This document shows, one piece after another, positions 25,271 through 36,512 of a stretch of DNA of 64,000 bases. Origin of the DNA: Anticarsia gemmatalis (Eukaryota; Arthropoda; Insecta; Lepidoptera; Erebidae); the NCBI RefSeq assembly GCF_050436995.1, contig NC_134767.1, positions 8,122,001 through 8,186,000 on the forward strand, given 5' to 3'. Both the position numbers and the translations under genes were made by a program. Below the pieces are notes generated by a model that did no database searches, was not told the origin of the DNA, and was given only the letters and a program-made list of their open reading frames with translations. How positions within the stretch are numbered: position 1 is the stretch's first letter; every line of letters starts with the position of its first letter.

Positions 25271-26149
25271 ACATACGTGGGTTACAGTTAACAACATACA
25301 TATTATAATAGGAGCCGCCACGCCACTTGAATAGTATTGATAAGTACCTACATAATAATGAACGATATTTAATGAGGTCTGCTTTAAGAATAATTGCAGG
25401 GCGCAACAGTGAGAACTATTGCCGATTGGTAGAACAGTCAACCGAGACTCCTTCGCTCTAAGTCTACGGTTAGTTTGCTTTCGAAAACACCTAATCGTGT
25501 TCAAGTTGTTTGACGATACCCAAAATGTATAATTTATTCGTCGTCTAGGCCAAGTATACATAAGTACTTACAAATAATTTGCATATAGTCGAGAAAGATG
25601 TAATTAATTCATGTGCAGTTCGGAAGATAGAGCCATTGCAAAGACGATGTTTTACCAATAGAGAAAAATTGGTACATGATAGAATAATGGACGATATTGA
25701 AAAAAACTCTGCATTGATTTGTCAGATAATAACAAAAAATGTTTGAACCTTGCCTGAGTTCGGTACTCCTAGTTAAATTTATAGAAAGGATATTAAATTA
25801 AGTGTTATTGACCGTATCTACAACAGACTATGAGCTGTGTAGTGACTCGTATAGCCTAATAATGAAGCTCTCAAGTAATCACTGGCATAAAACGAGATAT
25901 TTAGAAGTATTCCAAAATTCAAAGTCCAAACAATATCCAGAATCCAAAATGAGAGTTAAAAATGTAGCCCCTATGCCAACATATGAATCATGCTACATGC
26001 GCATGCAATCTGGGAACGGTGTATGAATTTTCTTAGGACCTTGAGAATTTTCTTGATACTTTTTTATACGAGTGGGATCCCAAAATTGGGAACGTGCCTA
26101 GAAAAGTACTTGCTATACAGGTCTTGTATTTTGGCTTAATTGAAATAAG

Positions 26150-26232
26150 TCAGGATGGCCGAGCGGTCTAAGGCGCTGCGTTCAGGTCGCAGTCCACTTC
26201 TGTGGGCGTGGGTTCGAATCCCACTTCTGACA
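26150..26232 (+). tRNA. tRNA-Leu (anticodon CAG)
   Basis: 83-nt class II tRNA. The acceptor stem pairs GTCAGGA with TTCTGAC (one G-T pair), with discriminator A at 26232. D-arm/A box TGGCCGAGCGG, anticodon loop TTCAGGT with CAG at 26183-26185, long variable arm typical of Leu, T-arm GGTTCGAATCC as B box. A Pol III stop (five T) follows at 26236-26240. No intron. It looks intact and functional, unlike the tRNA-derived SINE heads elsewhere in the window. Confidence 0.93.
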
Positions 26233-27507
26233 AACTTTTTGTGCTAGTACCAACTCTACATTATGCAGACCTGAAAATAAATTGTCGAAATCTAGTCGTT
26301 TTGTATTAAAAAGTGGTACTTAAAAGAATGTTAACATAGTTTCATAAAAATATAATTATCCACATGTTATTATTGCTCTTGGGACCTTTTAGCTAAAGAT
26401 TCGTATTCGTAAGATTGGCTTGGTCGATTTGAAAATATAATCTGACTAATCCCCGGTTTCTGTAATATATTAAATGTACAGAATTGAACTCTCTACAGAT
26501 CCATACCAATATTATGCGAAAGTAAGTCTGTTTGTCTGTCTGTTACTCAATCACGCCTAAACTACTGAACCAATTTACATGATATATAGAGATATTTTGA
26601 TACCTGAGAAAGGTCATGGGCTACTTTTTACCCCGGGAAAATGACGCATTCCAATGGGAAAATACAGGTGGCGGACGAAGTCGCGGGTAAAAGCTAGTTT
26701 ATTATAAGTATAGATAGTATATTTATTTTATTCGGTGAAAATACACATAATTCTTATAATTACATTAACTTATAAAAAAATCATTTAAAATTAAATAGAA
26801 CCTTTACTTACGAAAGATATTAATACTTAATTTATTATAGTTAATTATGGATTAACATAAAGTATTTTTTACCCTACATTATTTAACAGAGTTTTTTCCA
26901 AAAATGTGTTGTACCCTTGGTTATTTCACATAAATTGGTCCAAAAACGTTTTTTTAAGTTTAATTTATTTTAAACACAAATGCTTTAACCTTCAAGTACA
27001 ACAGACGCGACATTATTTTATATACTAGCGGACCCGACAGACGTTGTCCTATCTACACGTCTTTAATTTGAAAATTTTAAACTTTTTTTAATAATCTAAA
27101 CCATTCTCAGATCCCCTCGAGCACACACAAAAAATTTCATCAAAATCGGTCCAGTCGTTTAAGAGAAGTTCAGTGACATACACACTTACAGAAGAATTAT
27201 ATATATAAAGATAAAGATGTAGCATAAAATTATTGTATAACAACTCATCACTGAAAATAAAAATTTGTTAAGAAACTGTGTATCATTGAAATAAAAACCA
27301 GATTCTTCTGAAATTTACATGACAATATGTATTACATGATCCATTTGTTGTATGTATTATAATATGTCAATATTACATATTGTTTGATATTATACAACTA
27401 ATATCATATTTATATTGTAATGAATGGTGTTTTTAAAATGGTATTTTTTTGTCATTAGTTAATACTTTTTTCTACGGTGTTACCAACTCACTGGGTTGGT
27501 GTCTCAA

Positions 27508-27735
27508 GGGGTTCTTCTTTTTCGTCAGGAAAATGCATTACTGCATGTCCCGCTCCAGGGAGGAAGCGGGGGTCTGTCGCGCTCTCCCGCCGCCGCGCCG
27601 GCTAGATGTTCCGGTTTTTAGTCTGTATCCTCAAATTTAGAGCATACAGACTAAAAACTTGGCGGTGTTCCTTCTACAGTCCCCACAAAGTGGTCAAGAC
27701 GCGGTACCTCCAATTGGATACTCCGCGTCTGGTCT
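27508..27735 (+). repeat. Dispersed repeat, also at 44046-44262
   Basis: Both copies share TTTCGTCAGGAAAATGCATTAC, GGGAGGAAGCGGGGGTCTGTCG and CCTCCAATTGGATACTCCG. Probably fragments of one retroelement; class not determined. No gene. Confidence 0.6.
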
Positions 27736-28111
27736 ATCAAATATTATACAGGTATATAGCCGTAAAAGCATGAAAAAACAGACTTTCGCATTTGTAATAT
27801 TAGTATGTGCGAATAAGCTACTTCATCAGTACATAATAATATTATATGTATGTAAATTGTCAATTAAAAAAATATTTAGAAACTCTCATGTAATTTTAAT
27901 TCTTTGGAAAAACACCCTCTATGTATATTTTCAGTTCACTGCTGTTATATAGATATAAATATTCATGGATTATTTTAAAACTAATTAGCATTAGTCCTAT
28001 ATATTCAAGAAATTATGTCAATTAATAATCTTTTCCTGTGCTTCAAATAGGGCTGTTGCAAAAATAATAAAATCCACAAATAAAAAAATATGAATCCTAC
28101 TTGATATTGTT

Positions 28112-28325
28112 AATGACTGCCTCCTTGGTGCAGTGGTTTCCGGGTTCCGAGAGGTCGTGGGTTCGATTCCGACAAGGGACATTATTTGTGCGGTCCATTA
28201 ATAATTGTTTCGGATCTGGTTGTATCCGTTGTGTCCGTAGTTTGTATGTTTGTAAAAGTCCCCGCGACACAAGAGCAATTCTTAGTGCGGGAGTTGTCTT
28301 TTTAAAACAATAAAACAAAAACAAA
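28112..28325 (+). mobile_element. tRNA-derived SINE (family 3)
   Basis: Head GCCTCCTTGGTGCAGTGGTT with B box GGTTCGATTCC, body GTCCGTAGTTTGTATG and CCGCGACACAAGAGCAATTC, ending in an A-rich tail. Distinct from families 1 and 2. Confidence 0.7.
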
Positions 28326-28820
28326 ATAAATGCGAATTTATGTACTACTAGCTGACCCGGCAGACGTAGTACTGCCATATTAAAACAAAGTGTCAATTAG
28401 GGGTATGAAAAATAGACGTTGGCCGATTCTCAGACCTACTCAATATGCTCACAAAATTTCATGAGAATCGGTGAAGCCGTTTCGGGGGACTGTGACGCGA
28501 GAATTATATATTTTTGATGTTACTTGTTTACGCAAAAACCAAATGAGATATCACTTTTCATCAAAATTTAGAAGCTGTAATAACCTCAAATATAATGCTA
28601 TAAATTGAATGTATAGCACCTACAGAGAAAAATCTATATAGCTAGACTTTTACACTTGGAATACTTTTTTATATTTTGTTAGCATATTTTTTTTAATTTC
28701 AGTTGTGTAATTAATTGCGTTTAAGCCGAGAAGCGCAATTGGATACATAAAGGACGTCCAAATATTTTCCTTATTTATTTTTTAATTAACATAATTAAAT
28801 ATTTTTTAAGTTAAGGTGAG

Positions 28821-29100
28821 CAGGGATAGCCGAGTGGTATAAGTTGACACCTCCCACACAAGTGGTCGCAGGTTCGAACCCGAGGCAACACACCAATGAC
28901 TTTTCGAAGTTATGTGTGTATTAGAAATAATTATCACTTGTTCTAACGGTGGAGGAAAACTTCGTGAAACCTTGCATGCAAAGTCTCCAACCCGCACTTG
29001 GCCAGCGTGGTGGACTCAAGACCTAACCCTTCCCTCACTACGGGAGGAGACCCTTGCCCAGCAGTGGGACAGTAATGAGTTAAATTTATTTTTATTGATT
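28821..29100 (+). mobile_element. tRNA-derived SINE, full-length copy (family 2)
   Basis: Pol III A and B boxes (GATAGCCGAGTGGTATAAG, GGTTCGAACCC), then a body with CACTTGTTCTAACGG and CTTGCCCAGCAGTGGGACAG, ending in an A/T-rich tail. Truncated copies of the same family are listed separately. Confidence 0.8.
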
Positions 29101-29297
29101 ACCTTTAAGGTACTAGAACTGTTTCCCTAGGGTATGCATTAATTCAAGATGAGATAAGAATACAAGAAAAATTACTAATTATTGTTTTAAATGGTTAGTT
29201 CTATTATACCATTTTTTTGCTGACCGGCTTTAAAACTTTTTTCAAAACTTAAAAAAAGGCCCATAATTATAAATCTCGTTTATTTTATATATTTCAG

Positions 29298-29440
29298 ACC
29301 AACCCTAATAATAATAACCTAATTTATTCAGACACCATGACACGTTAATTTTTCTCGACAATGGACACAATTGATTACATATATTCCAAAACATATGTGT
29401 TTAAACTAAGTGATAAGGATTTTAGTATATAAGGGGGCCT
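29298..29440 (+). promoter_or_regulatory. Upstream block conserved between genes C and D
   Basis: Aligns with 36334-36470 before gene D: ACCAACCCTAA, TAACCTAATT, ATGACAC-TTAATTT, CATATTC/TCAAAA-CATATG and the TATA box keep order and spacing. It may be retained from the duplication or hold shared control sites. Confidence 0.5.
29426..29432 (+). promoter_or_regulatory. TATA box of gene C
   Basis: TATATAA lies 55 bases before the ATG, which suggests a short 5' UTR of about 30 bases within exon 1. The 130 bases upstream align with the region before gene D. Confidence 0.6.
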
Positions 29441-29486
29441 ATATAGTTTCCATTAGCCATCATTATTGTAAGAGGTCCATAGAAAC

Positions 29487-32400
29487 ATGTATTTTTTATT
29501 AAAATTCGTGGTTTATGCCTTCGTGGTAGGGGTCGTGGCATCGCTGACGATCGAAGAACGAGACGAAGCGAACTGGGGTGGTGATAATGCGAGTTCAGAT
29601 ACGAGTATTACTAATTTCACTATCGAGTTCGAAGATGAGGTAAGAAATTTTGAAAATAAAACTGCTTTTTCTTTAGTTCTTGAATTATTTATTTGGAAAT
29701 TGCCTCATTTGACACTTTTATAGGTCTTTTATTATCATGAAAAAAACCATGAATAATTAATTACTGTTTTAATTTTATATTTGTTTTATAATTTAATTGA
29801 ACTATATAACTGATAATTTAAACACACGCAAGAAATACAATTCGTGGAAGTACTACCATATTATATTATATACTTATTTATTTAACTTTTTTTCTATAAC
29901 AGGTAGTTAAAGACTTGCTCTACCGCATAAACAATCGCAGAAAGCTGACTCCACCTCTCAAAGACTCTGCATTCACATATGGCTTCAACAGCGACCAGCT
30001 ACCGGACTGGATGAACTACTGGGCAAATACATACAACTTTGCTGAACGTGTCCAGTATCTGAATCAGTATACACATTATAAGACTTATGTACAAGGTCTT
30101 GGGATCCATTTCTTGAGGGTGACACCTGAGGTAAGTAATTATATTGATTTTTTTTAAACTGTAGAGATAGCGCACTACACTAATGACTTTTAGAATTGAT
30201 ATGTATATTGGAAATAATTATCACTTGTTATAACGGTGACGGATACGTTGTAAAGAAACTTTGTATCCCAAAAGGTTTTTGAAATACTACTTCCCAACCA
30301 ACGGCAAGCAGTATTCAAGCGTAGTGGACATGAAATATTACATTTCCTCCATCCAAGGAGAATTAACTTACTCAGCAGTGGGACATTGGATTGGAGTCAT
30401 TAAAAAAATGTTTTTGTCACATTATGATACATATTCTACATTCAAAATGGAATTAAAACCCTTAAACGCAAAACGAGATAATATTTACATAGAGTCTTTA
30501 CTCAACAGTTATCTTTTAAACTAATTTTAACATTACTTTTTCTGAAAATTCAACCTTAACATACGTGAGACACTCAGACACAGAAGTTTTGCGAAACTTG
30601 AAATTATAACCTAATACTGTCCCGCACAAAAAACTATTATTCGCAAAACTTTCTAAGTGCCGTTTTTTATCATTTAATTATTTCTGCAGGTGTCCTCGGA
30701 TGTGGAAGTAGTACCACTTCTGCTGCTCCACGGCTGGCCAGGATCTGTCAGGGAGTTCTACGATGCTATACCACTGCTGACTGCAGTCAGTAGTGACAGA
30801 GACTTCGCTGTGGAAGTCATTGCTCCTAGTCTACCAGGATTCGGGTTTTCTGATGTGAGTGTCTTTTTATATCTGCTACTGAGGTCTGGCTGGTAGAGTA
30901 TGAGATGGCTGATCACGAGAACTTTGGTTTAATTCCCGTGTTAAGCAGAGAATATTCTCAATATAATTCAAGACTTAGTAACGCACCTATTGCGTGGGAT
31001 ATATTGATGTTTTAAATAAAAAGAAGCATATTATCATCTTAAACAGCATACGGCCCCTATTCAATGGAATGGTCTGATTTACTACAATTATAAAAGTGTC
31101 TATTGTCCTTGCCCAGTTTAATCAACTTATTTCTAAAGATAAAAATATAATAAAAATCACTAAAGCAAAGTTAAAACGTTGAGTACCTTGGCTGTGTGTC
31201 AATTCACTTGTTTTTTTTTGTATCGCTTAACTTTTCATGTTCGTTTTCAGGCTACATCAATCCAAGGTCTTGGGGCGACAGAAATGGCAACTGTATTCAA
31301 GAACTTCATGAAACAACTCGGTTACAATCAGTTCTACGTGCAAGGTGGAGACTGGGGTGGCTTTATTGGATCCATGATTGCTACTTTGTACCCTGATGTA
31401 AGAATATTTTTTTGTTTATACTCGCACTTGTTCGTGGTGGGCTTAGGGCCTAACCCTTTACAGTCCCATTGTTAATGGTCTCCTTTCGAAATAGGGAGGG
31501 GGAAAGTCTTAATTTCAATATATAATTGGGACAGTAATTAATTTAATTTATTTAAGTAGTTACTGGCTGATTCCCACAATAAGCAGCTTTGCCTGTAAAT
31601 TAGGAAAAGTCTTAGTTTTTTCCCGGGTCTTTAACAATTGCCATTCAAAATTGCTAAAACATATTTGCCGTTTATAATTAAAGCGTAACAGATTGACTGA
31701 CTCAAATTTGCTGTCCATAAAAATCTATAACGTATGAAAATACATATTTCTATGAGAATGGCTATCAACACCTATTTCTATTTCAGGTTGTCCTCGGCTA
31801 CCACACAAACTTCGCAATTGCCATATCTCCACTATCCTTCGCTACTTGGTTTGCTGGAGCAGTTTCCCCATCATTGGTAGCTGATACTTCAGTCCAGGAC
31901 CGACTGTACCCCTTGTTAACTACCCTACCGTGGATGATGAGAGAGACTGGATACTTGCATTTGCAGTCAACCAAGCCTGATACTCTTGGTGGGTACTTTT
32001 AAATAGATTTTAAGTATTGACACGCTTTTTGCCCTTAATCTGTATTCAAAGTAGAAGCGTAAGATTCAAATCCTTTATTATTCATTTTGAGATTGTGTTT
32101 TGCAAAAGACATGAAGCCTTTTTAAAAAGTTTTAATTAAGTATGATGGGGAAAAAGGCGTGCACGATAAATCTATACAGCTTTTTAAAGGATCTTAGTGA
32201 TGTTTGGACTTACTGTTTTTAGCGTTTTTCCACCAACCCTAAAGTTTCAAATAACATACTGTATCAGGAAAAAATGTTAAAACATTTTTTTAAATCAAAT
32301 ATTTTGGCAATGCTTACATTTAAAAGGCCACTCCGTTACATAATTTCATACATAGATACATAATCTCACGCCCTCTTCCCATAGGGGTAGGCCGAGAGAA

Positions 32401-33321
32401 AACATAATTTCAATTTTTATTTCTCCAACCAGAGAACATAATTTAATTATTATACACAATGATACAGTCATGAAATAATTCATTTTTTTCAGGACCAGCA
32501 ATGGAGTCCCCAACCGGTATGTTGTCATACATTCTCCAGTTATTCTCCATGTCCTCGCGAAGAGAGAACGTGGATAAGACAGACGGAGGTCTGGACCTCT
32601 TCACCAAGGAACAACTCCTGGATAACCTCATGATCTACTGGATCACGAACTCGTTCACCACTTCCAGCAGGCTTTATGCTGAGACCTTCAATACTAGGAA
32701 TCTTCTTGAAGGAATTTGGGCGTAAGTATTGTTTTCGGACAACAATTTTTACGGTTCCGTACCCAAAAGGGATGCTATTACTAATACTTTGTTGTCTATC
32801 TGTCTGTCACCAGGCTGTGTCTCATGAACTGTGATAGATAGATTTAGTGTATAATAACATAGTATATAGATAATTCTAATTTTTACAGTCTATGTACAGC
32901 AGAATAAAATAAACATTTAAGAGAGCGCTTATACAACCTTTTTATAAATAATGTGGCGGACGCATATGGCCGGTTTTTCATCTCTGACTGAATCAAACCA
33001 TAAGTTACTTCTGCTATCAACCGGTTATAGCATTTATGCGTATATGTTAGACCTATTTTTTTTCATAATTTCCATAACTCTCTTTCCAGAACACCAACAT
33101 CAGTCCCGACCTGGACAGCCCACACAAAACACGAGATGATCTACATGTCCCCCGCCATGCTCAAGTCCAAGTTCACAAACCTCATCAACTCAACCATCTT
33201 CGACGACTACGGGCATTTCTTCGCGTTTGAACAGCCTGATGAGTACTCCAACGAAGTACTTAACGCTATCTCTGCGTTTAGAGATTATCGGGCTAAAAGT
33301 GATACTTGTCAATTAATTTAG
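29487..33321 (+). CDS. Gene C: JHEH-related epoxide hydrolase
   Basis: Seven exons give 451 aa: 29487-29639, 29903-30130, 30690-30854, 31251-31397, 31787-31988, 32493-32721, 33090-33321. The N-terminus is a 20-residue hydrophobic stretch followed by TIEERDEANWGG and two N-glycosylation sequons (NAS, NFT); it lacks the WWGP motif of true JHEH. The catalytic set is complete: HGWP 141-144, Asp216-Trp217, Tyr287, Tyr360, Glu390 and His417. It therefore should be an active microsomal-type epoxide hydrolase; the substrate may be JH or another epoxide and cannot be read from sequence. Exon 4 ends after YPD, 39 bp earlier than in A and B. The intron 5 donor is GTGGGT. Sister copy is gene D, same strand, 3.2 kb downstream. 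Confidence 0.9.
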
Positions 33322-33328
33322 AATTTAT

Positions 33329-33440
33329 TTAAGACGGCTTTTGACTATGGAATGTTATATATTTTAAGTTAGAGTGGGAAGAAAAATAGCGGGTTATAAT
33401 ATGATATTTTATGATTTCCATAGTCAAAAGCCGGCCTTAA
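33329..33440. repeat. TTAA-flanked MITE in the 3' UTR of gene C
   Basis: Begins 8 bases after the gene C stop codon. TIR AAGACGGCTTTTGACTATGGA / TCCATAGTCAAAAGCCGGCCTT, bounded by TTAA at both ends as in piggyBac-type insertions. 112 bp including the TTAA sites. Confidence 0.65.
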
Positions 33441-33574
33441 TAATTAAAACCTACCTAGTAATGTGAATGCCAAAGTCTGTGAGGATAGATCATATTTGTT
33501 ACAATATTTTCATGAAGAAATTAATGGATGGATTTCAATTAAATTTACCGTAGAGATCGTTTATCTCAAAGTAT

Positions 33575-33580
33575 AATAAA
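33575..33580 (+). terminator. Putative poly(A) signal of gene C
   Basis: AATAAA about 250 bases after the stop codon. No closer canonical hexamer is seen, so the 3' UTR probably spans the TTAA-flanked foldback at 33329-33440. Confidence 0.4.
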
Positions 33581-33857
33581 GAGTTATTATAAACTTTTTA
33601 TAATATATCATTATAGTTACTTAGTCTCCCCTGGTCGTAGGCCTAAAACAGGCCGTTCTCTTGATCTACGACAAAAAAGACATGAGTGGGTGTGAGGTTT
33701 CCGAAGATGATATCCAGGATAGAGCGAAGATGAGGGGAATGACTAGGCAAACTGACCCCACTACCATATGATAAACCACCACCATTATACTATACCATAT
33801 GACTACCATACGATATAGATTCATAGCATGAAAGAGAGAGAGAGAGAGAGTGAGTTT

Positions 33858-34298
33858 CTAAGGCGCTGTCTCCACGGGCGAGAGAATCGCGACGAGTCCG
33901 CCCTCGTATCGTCGGACAATCTCCACGAACGAGCGATAATTCCGTCGCGTATCGTCGCGAGTCGTAACGGAATCGCAGAGATTCCGCGGCGACTCGTAAC
34001 GGTATCCCCGCGTTTTCCTTGTTTAAAAAGCTTCTCGAAACAAGAGACAACATTGAAAATAAATGACACTGCATTTGACAGCGCGCTCGCTGCGCGCTCG
34101 TCGCGATCGCGTGGCGGACCCGCTGCTTGTCGCGGCCGACTAGCGACGATGTATTGACGTTTCGCACGCTCGTTGCCACTCGTCGTATCGCGGCGATATT
34201 ATCGCCGTGTGGAGACGGTTCCATAGAGAGTGTATAGAAATACGTGGCACGACGATAATATCGCCGCGATTCTCTCGCTCGTGGAGACAGCGCCTTAG
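33858..34298. repeat. CpG-rich foldback MITE between genes C and D
   Basis: TIR AAGGCGCTGTCTCCACG / CGTGGAGACAGCGCCTT, with subterminal repeats (TCTCCACGAACGAGCGA and similar). It is preceded by a GA microsatellite (33833-33850). The open frames here on both strands reflect GC content. Confidence 0.7.
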
Positions 34299-35900
34299 TC
34301 GCGGGCGACTCTAAAATACAATTTCATTATGATGTATGTATTTTGTTATCTTTCTATTGTATTTAAATACTAATGTTGTTATTAAGAAAATGTTTCTTAT
34401 TTTATAAATGTATTTTATTTTGTCTTATGTTAATTAACTGTGTTAGCGCGAGCCAAGTTGATTGATGTGATGCATTTACAAGCAAATTAGGTAAGGGCAC
34501 TGAACTGACAGAGACACTTCTTTGGTATATACTTAAATAAAAAATGAAGAAAAAGAAAATAACCAGGGATACATATGTATTTCAGGATAAGTAACAAAAA
34601 TACATTTTTTTTTGAAGCGTTATAAGTTCAATAAATACACAGAATTTGCTTGTACACTTAAAATTTTATTGAACCTACATTTTGTCCGTGACTCTGACTT
34701 CTGATCTTTACTAAAATTTAAGGGCACTTCCTAAAATTCTAAACATAAACATTTTTTATTAAAAAATCGGTAGCCCTGTAACAGTTGAAAACGGTTTGTG
34801 AAGTTTAGTATAGTAAAGCGCCTACCACTTTTAATAGGCATGGACAATTTACGCAGATATAAAAAACTATGGCCGTTTCATTACTCCGTTGTCAGTGAAT
34901 ATTTTTTTTTAAATGCCGGATAAAACATTTACTTAACAAAAACATTTCTTAAAAAAACATATTCTTGAAGTGAGACGGCAAATCTTATATTGTTATATTT
35001 TTCTATGAACATTATTAAAAACCACTAAGACTTAGGCTAACCTCAAAATATTTCATTGTTGTAGAACATAGTAATATGAAAGTTTTTGTCTTTTATTAAT
35101 TTTTCTACAACGCGTTATTTATCAAAATTAAATACAGATGTGACTCGTTTCTCATTGAGGAGTTCCCGCTTCCGCAATCAACCTTCGATGAAATACCTGT
35201 CAGTAATTTTTTGCCAGCTATTGTGCTACTAATTTCTTAAATTGATGGTGATTAATACGTTACATTAAAACAGCAATGTAATGAATAATGAGTATATTTT
35301 AATTTCTATTCAATTGCCAAAAGAGCTATTCAATACGTAAGCTGGTCTTGATGAAATAACGTATTTAATTGTCATCAAAATATGAAAAAAATCGAGTCTA
35401 ATAGAAAGAAATTAACTAAAAAAGATTGCATAGGTACGTACATAATTTTACACTTGTTATATGCAAGGGAGTAGGCGGAGGTGTATGAAATTCATCCGGT
35501 AGGTAATTAGCTCGCCTGCTATTACGTGAGACTAAAATAGTTATCTGCCCCACCGCTCAAGTCAAGGTCAAGGGTCTCCTCCCGAACGAAGGATGGGACT
35601 TAAGTCCACCACGCTGAGCAAGTGCGGGTTAGGGACTTCGCATGCATTTAAAGTTAATAAAAGCCTGTAAAAAAATCGAAACTTATTATAAATATGTATG
35701 TTCATATTATTTTCAGGTGTATATTTGTGTACCAAATGTCTGGAGCAATTTCTTCACGCGGATTAAACGTGCCATATTTTTTAATTGTTTCCTTATTAGT
35801 CTTTTAAAATTTGCATTTTTATTGATATTGTGCTGAATAGCTTTCTTAGGGTATGTAATAAGCAGATTTATGTAGAATTCAGCGACAAAAAATCGGACGC
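34299..35900. other. Gene-free stretch between genes C and D
   Basis: AT-rich, with a reversed SINE fragment at 35548-35645 and a decayed MITE near 35223-35300. No coding region supported. Confidence 0.5.
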
Positions 35901-35904
35901 ACAG

Positions 35905-36190
35905 GAATCTCCCACTTAAGTGTTCGAGGGTTCGTACCCGAGACAACATTTCAAAGTTATGTGTATATCAGAAATAATTATCACTTGTTCCAACGATGAA
36001 GGGAAACATCGTGATGCAACCTTGTATGCCTGAGATAGACCAGATAGACTGTATAGACCAGTTCTTAAAGGTATGCAAAATCCGCAATCCGTACTTTGCC
36101 TGCGTAGTGGAGTCATGCCTTAATCTCTCCCTCATTACGAGAGGAGACCCTTGCCCAGCAGTGGAACATAATGGGTTTAATTTATTTGTT
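35905..36190 (+). mobile_element. SINE family 2 copy upstream of gene D
   Basis: Has the B-box-like GGTTCGTACCCGAG, the CACTTGTTCCAACG block and the CTTGCCCAGCAGTGGAACA end. The 5' A box is degraded. It lies 140 bases before the conserved promoter block of gene D. Confidence 0.7.
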
Positions 36191-36450
36191 AATTTATTTA
36201 ATTATTGTGCCCTCGAATCTCATTTGTATTGTAAGTACTACTTACATATAATAGTCTGAGTTGTGATTGATTCATTTCTTTCTTAATAAGAAAGTTTGGG
36301 ATTTGTCTTTACACAAATGTATATTTGGTAGCACCAACCCTAACGCTATTAACCTAATTAACGCAAAAATGACACATTAATTTCTGTCGAAAACAATTGT
36401 CATATTTCAAAACCATATGTTCTTATTTAATTAACAGATAATGATTTAAG

Positions 36451-36457
36451 TATAAAA
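36451..36457 (+). promoter_or_regulatory. TATA box of gene D
   Basis: TATAAAA 58 bases before the ATG of gene D, in the position equivalent to the gene C TATA box. Confidence 0.6.
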
Positions 36458-36500
36458 GGAGCATATGGTTATAATAAGACCTTATTGCTAGGTAGAGTCT

Positions 36501-36512
36501 ATGTCACCATGA
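36501..36512 (+). promoter_or_regulatory. Three-codon upstream ORF overlapping the gene D start
   Basis: ATG TCA CCA TGA: the stop codon shares ATGA with the main start. If the TATA box sets the transcript start near 36480, this uORF is inside the 5' UTR and could reduce or re-route initiation. Gene C lacks it. Confidence 0.4.

Larger units (their letters stand above)
14461..29300. other. 15-kb repeat-rich spacer between divergent gene groups B and C
   Basis: Contains the tRNA-Leu gene, the mariner foldback, several SINEs, MITEs and LINE fragments listed separately, and AT-rich unique sequence. No conserved protein-coding exon recognised. Gene B's promoter must lie in its first part. Confidence 0.6.

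Noticed and set aside
33790..34224. Open frames of 109 and 144 codons on opposite strands
   Set aside because: They fall within a CpG-rich foldback MITE and show no protein similarity.
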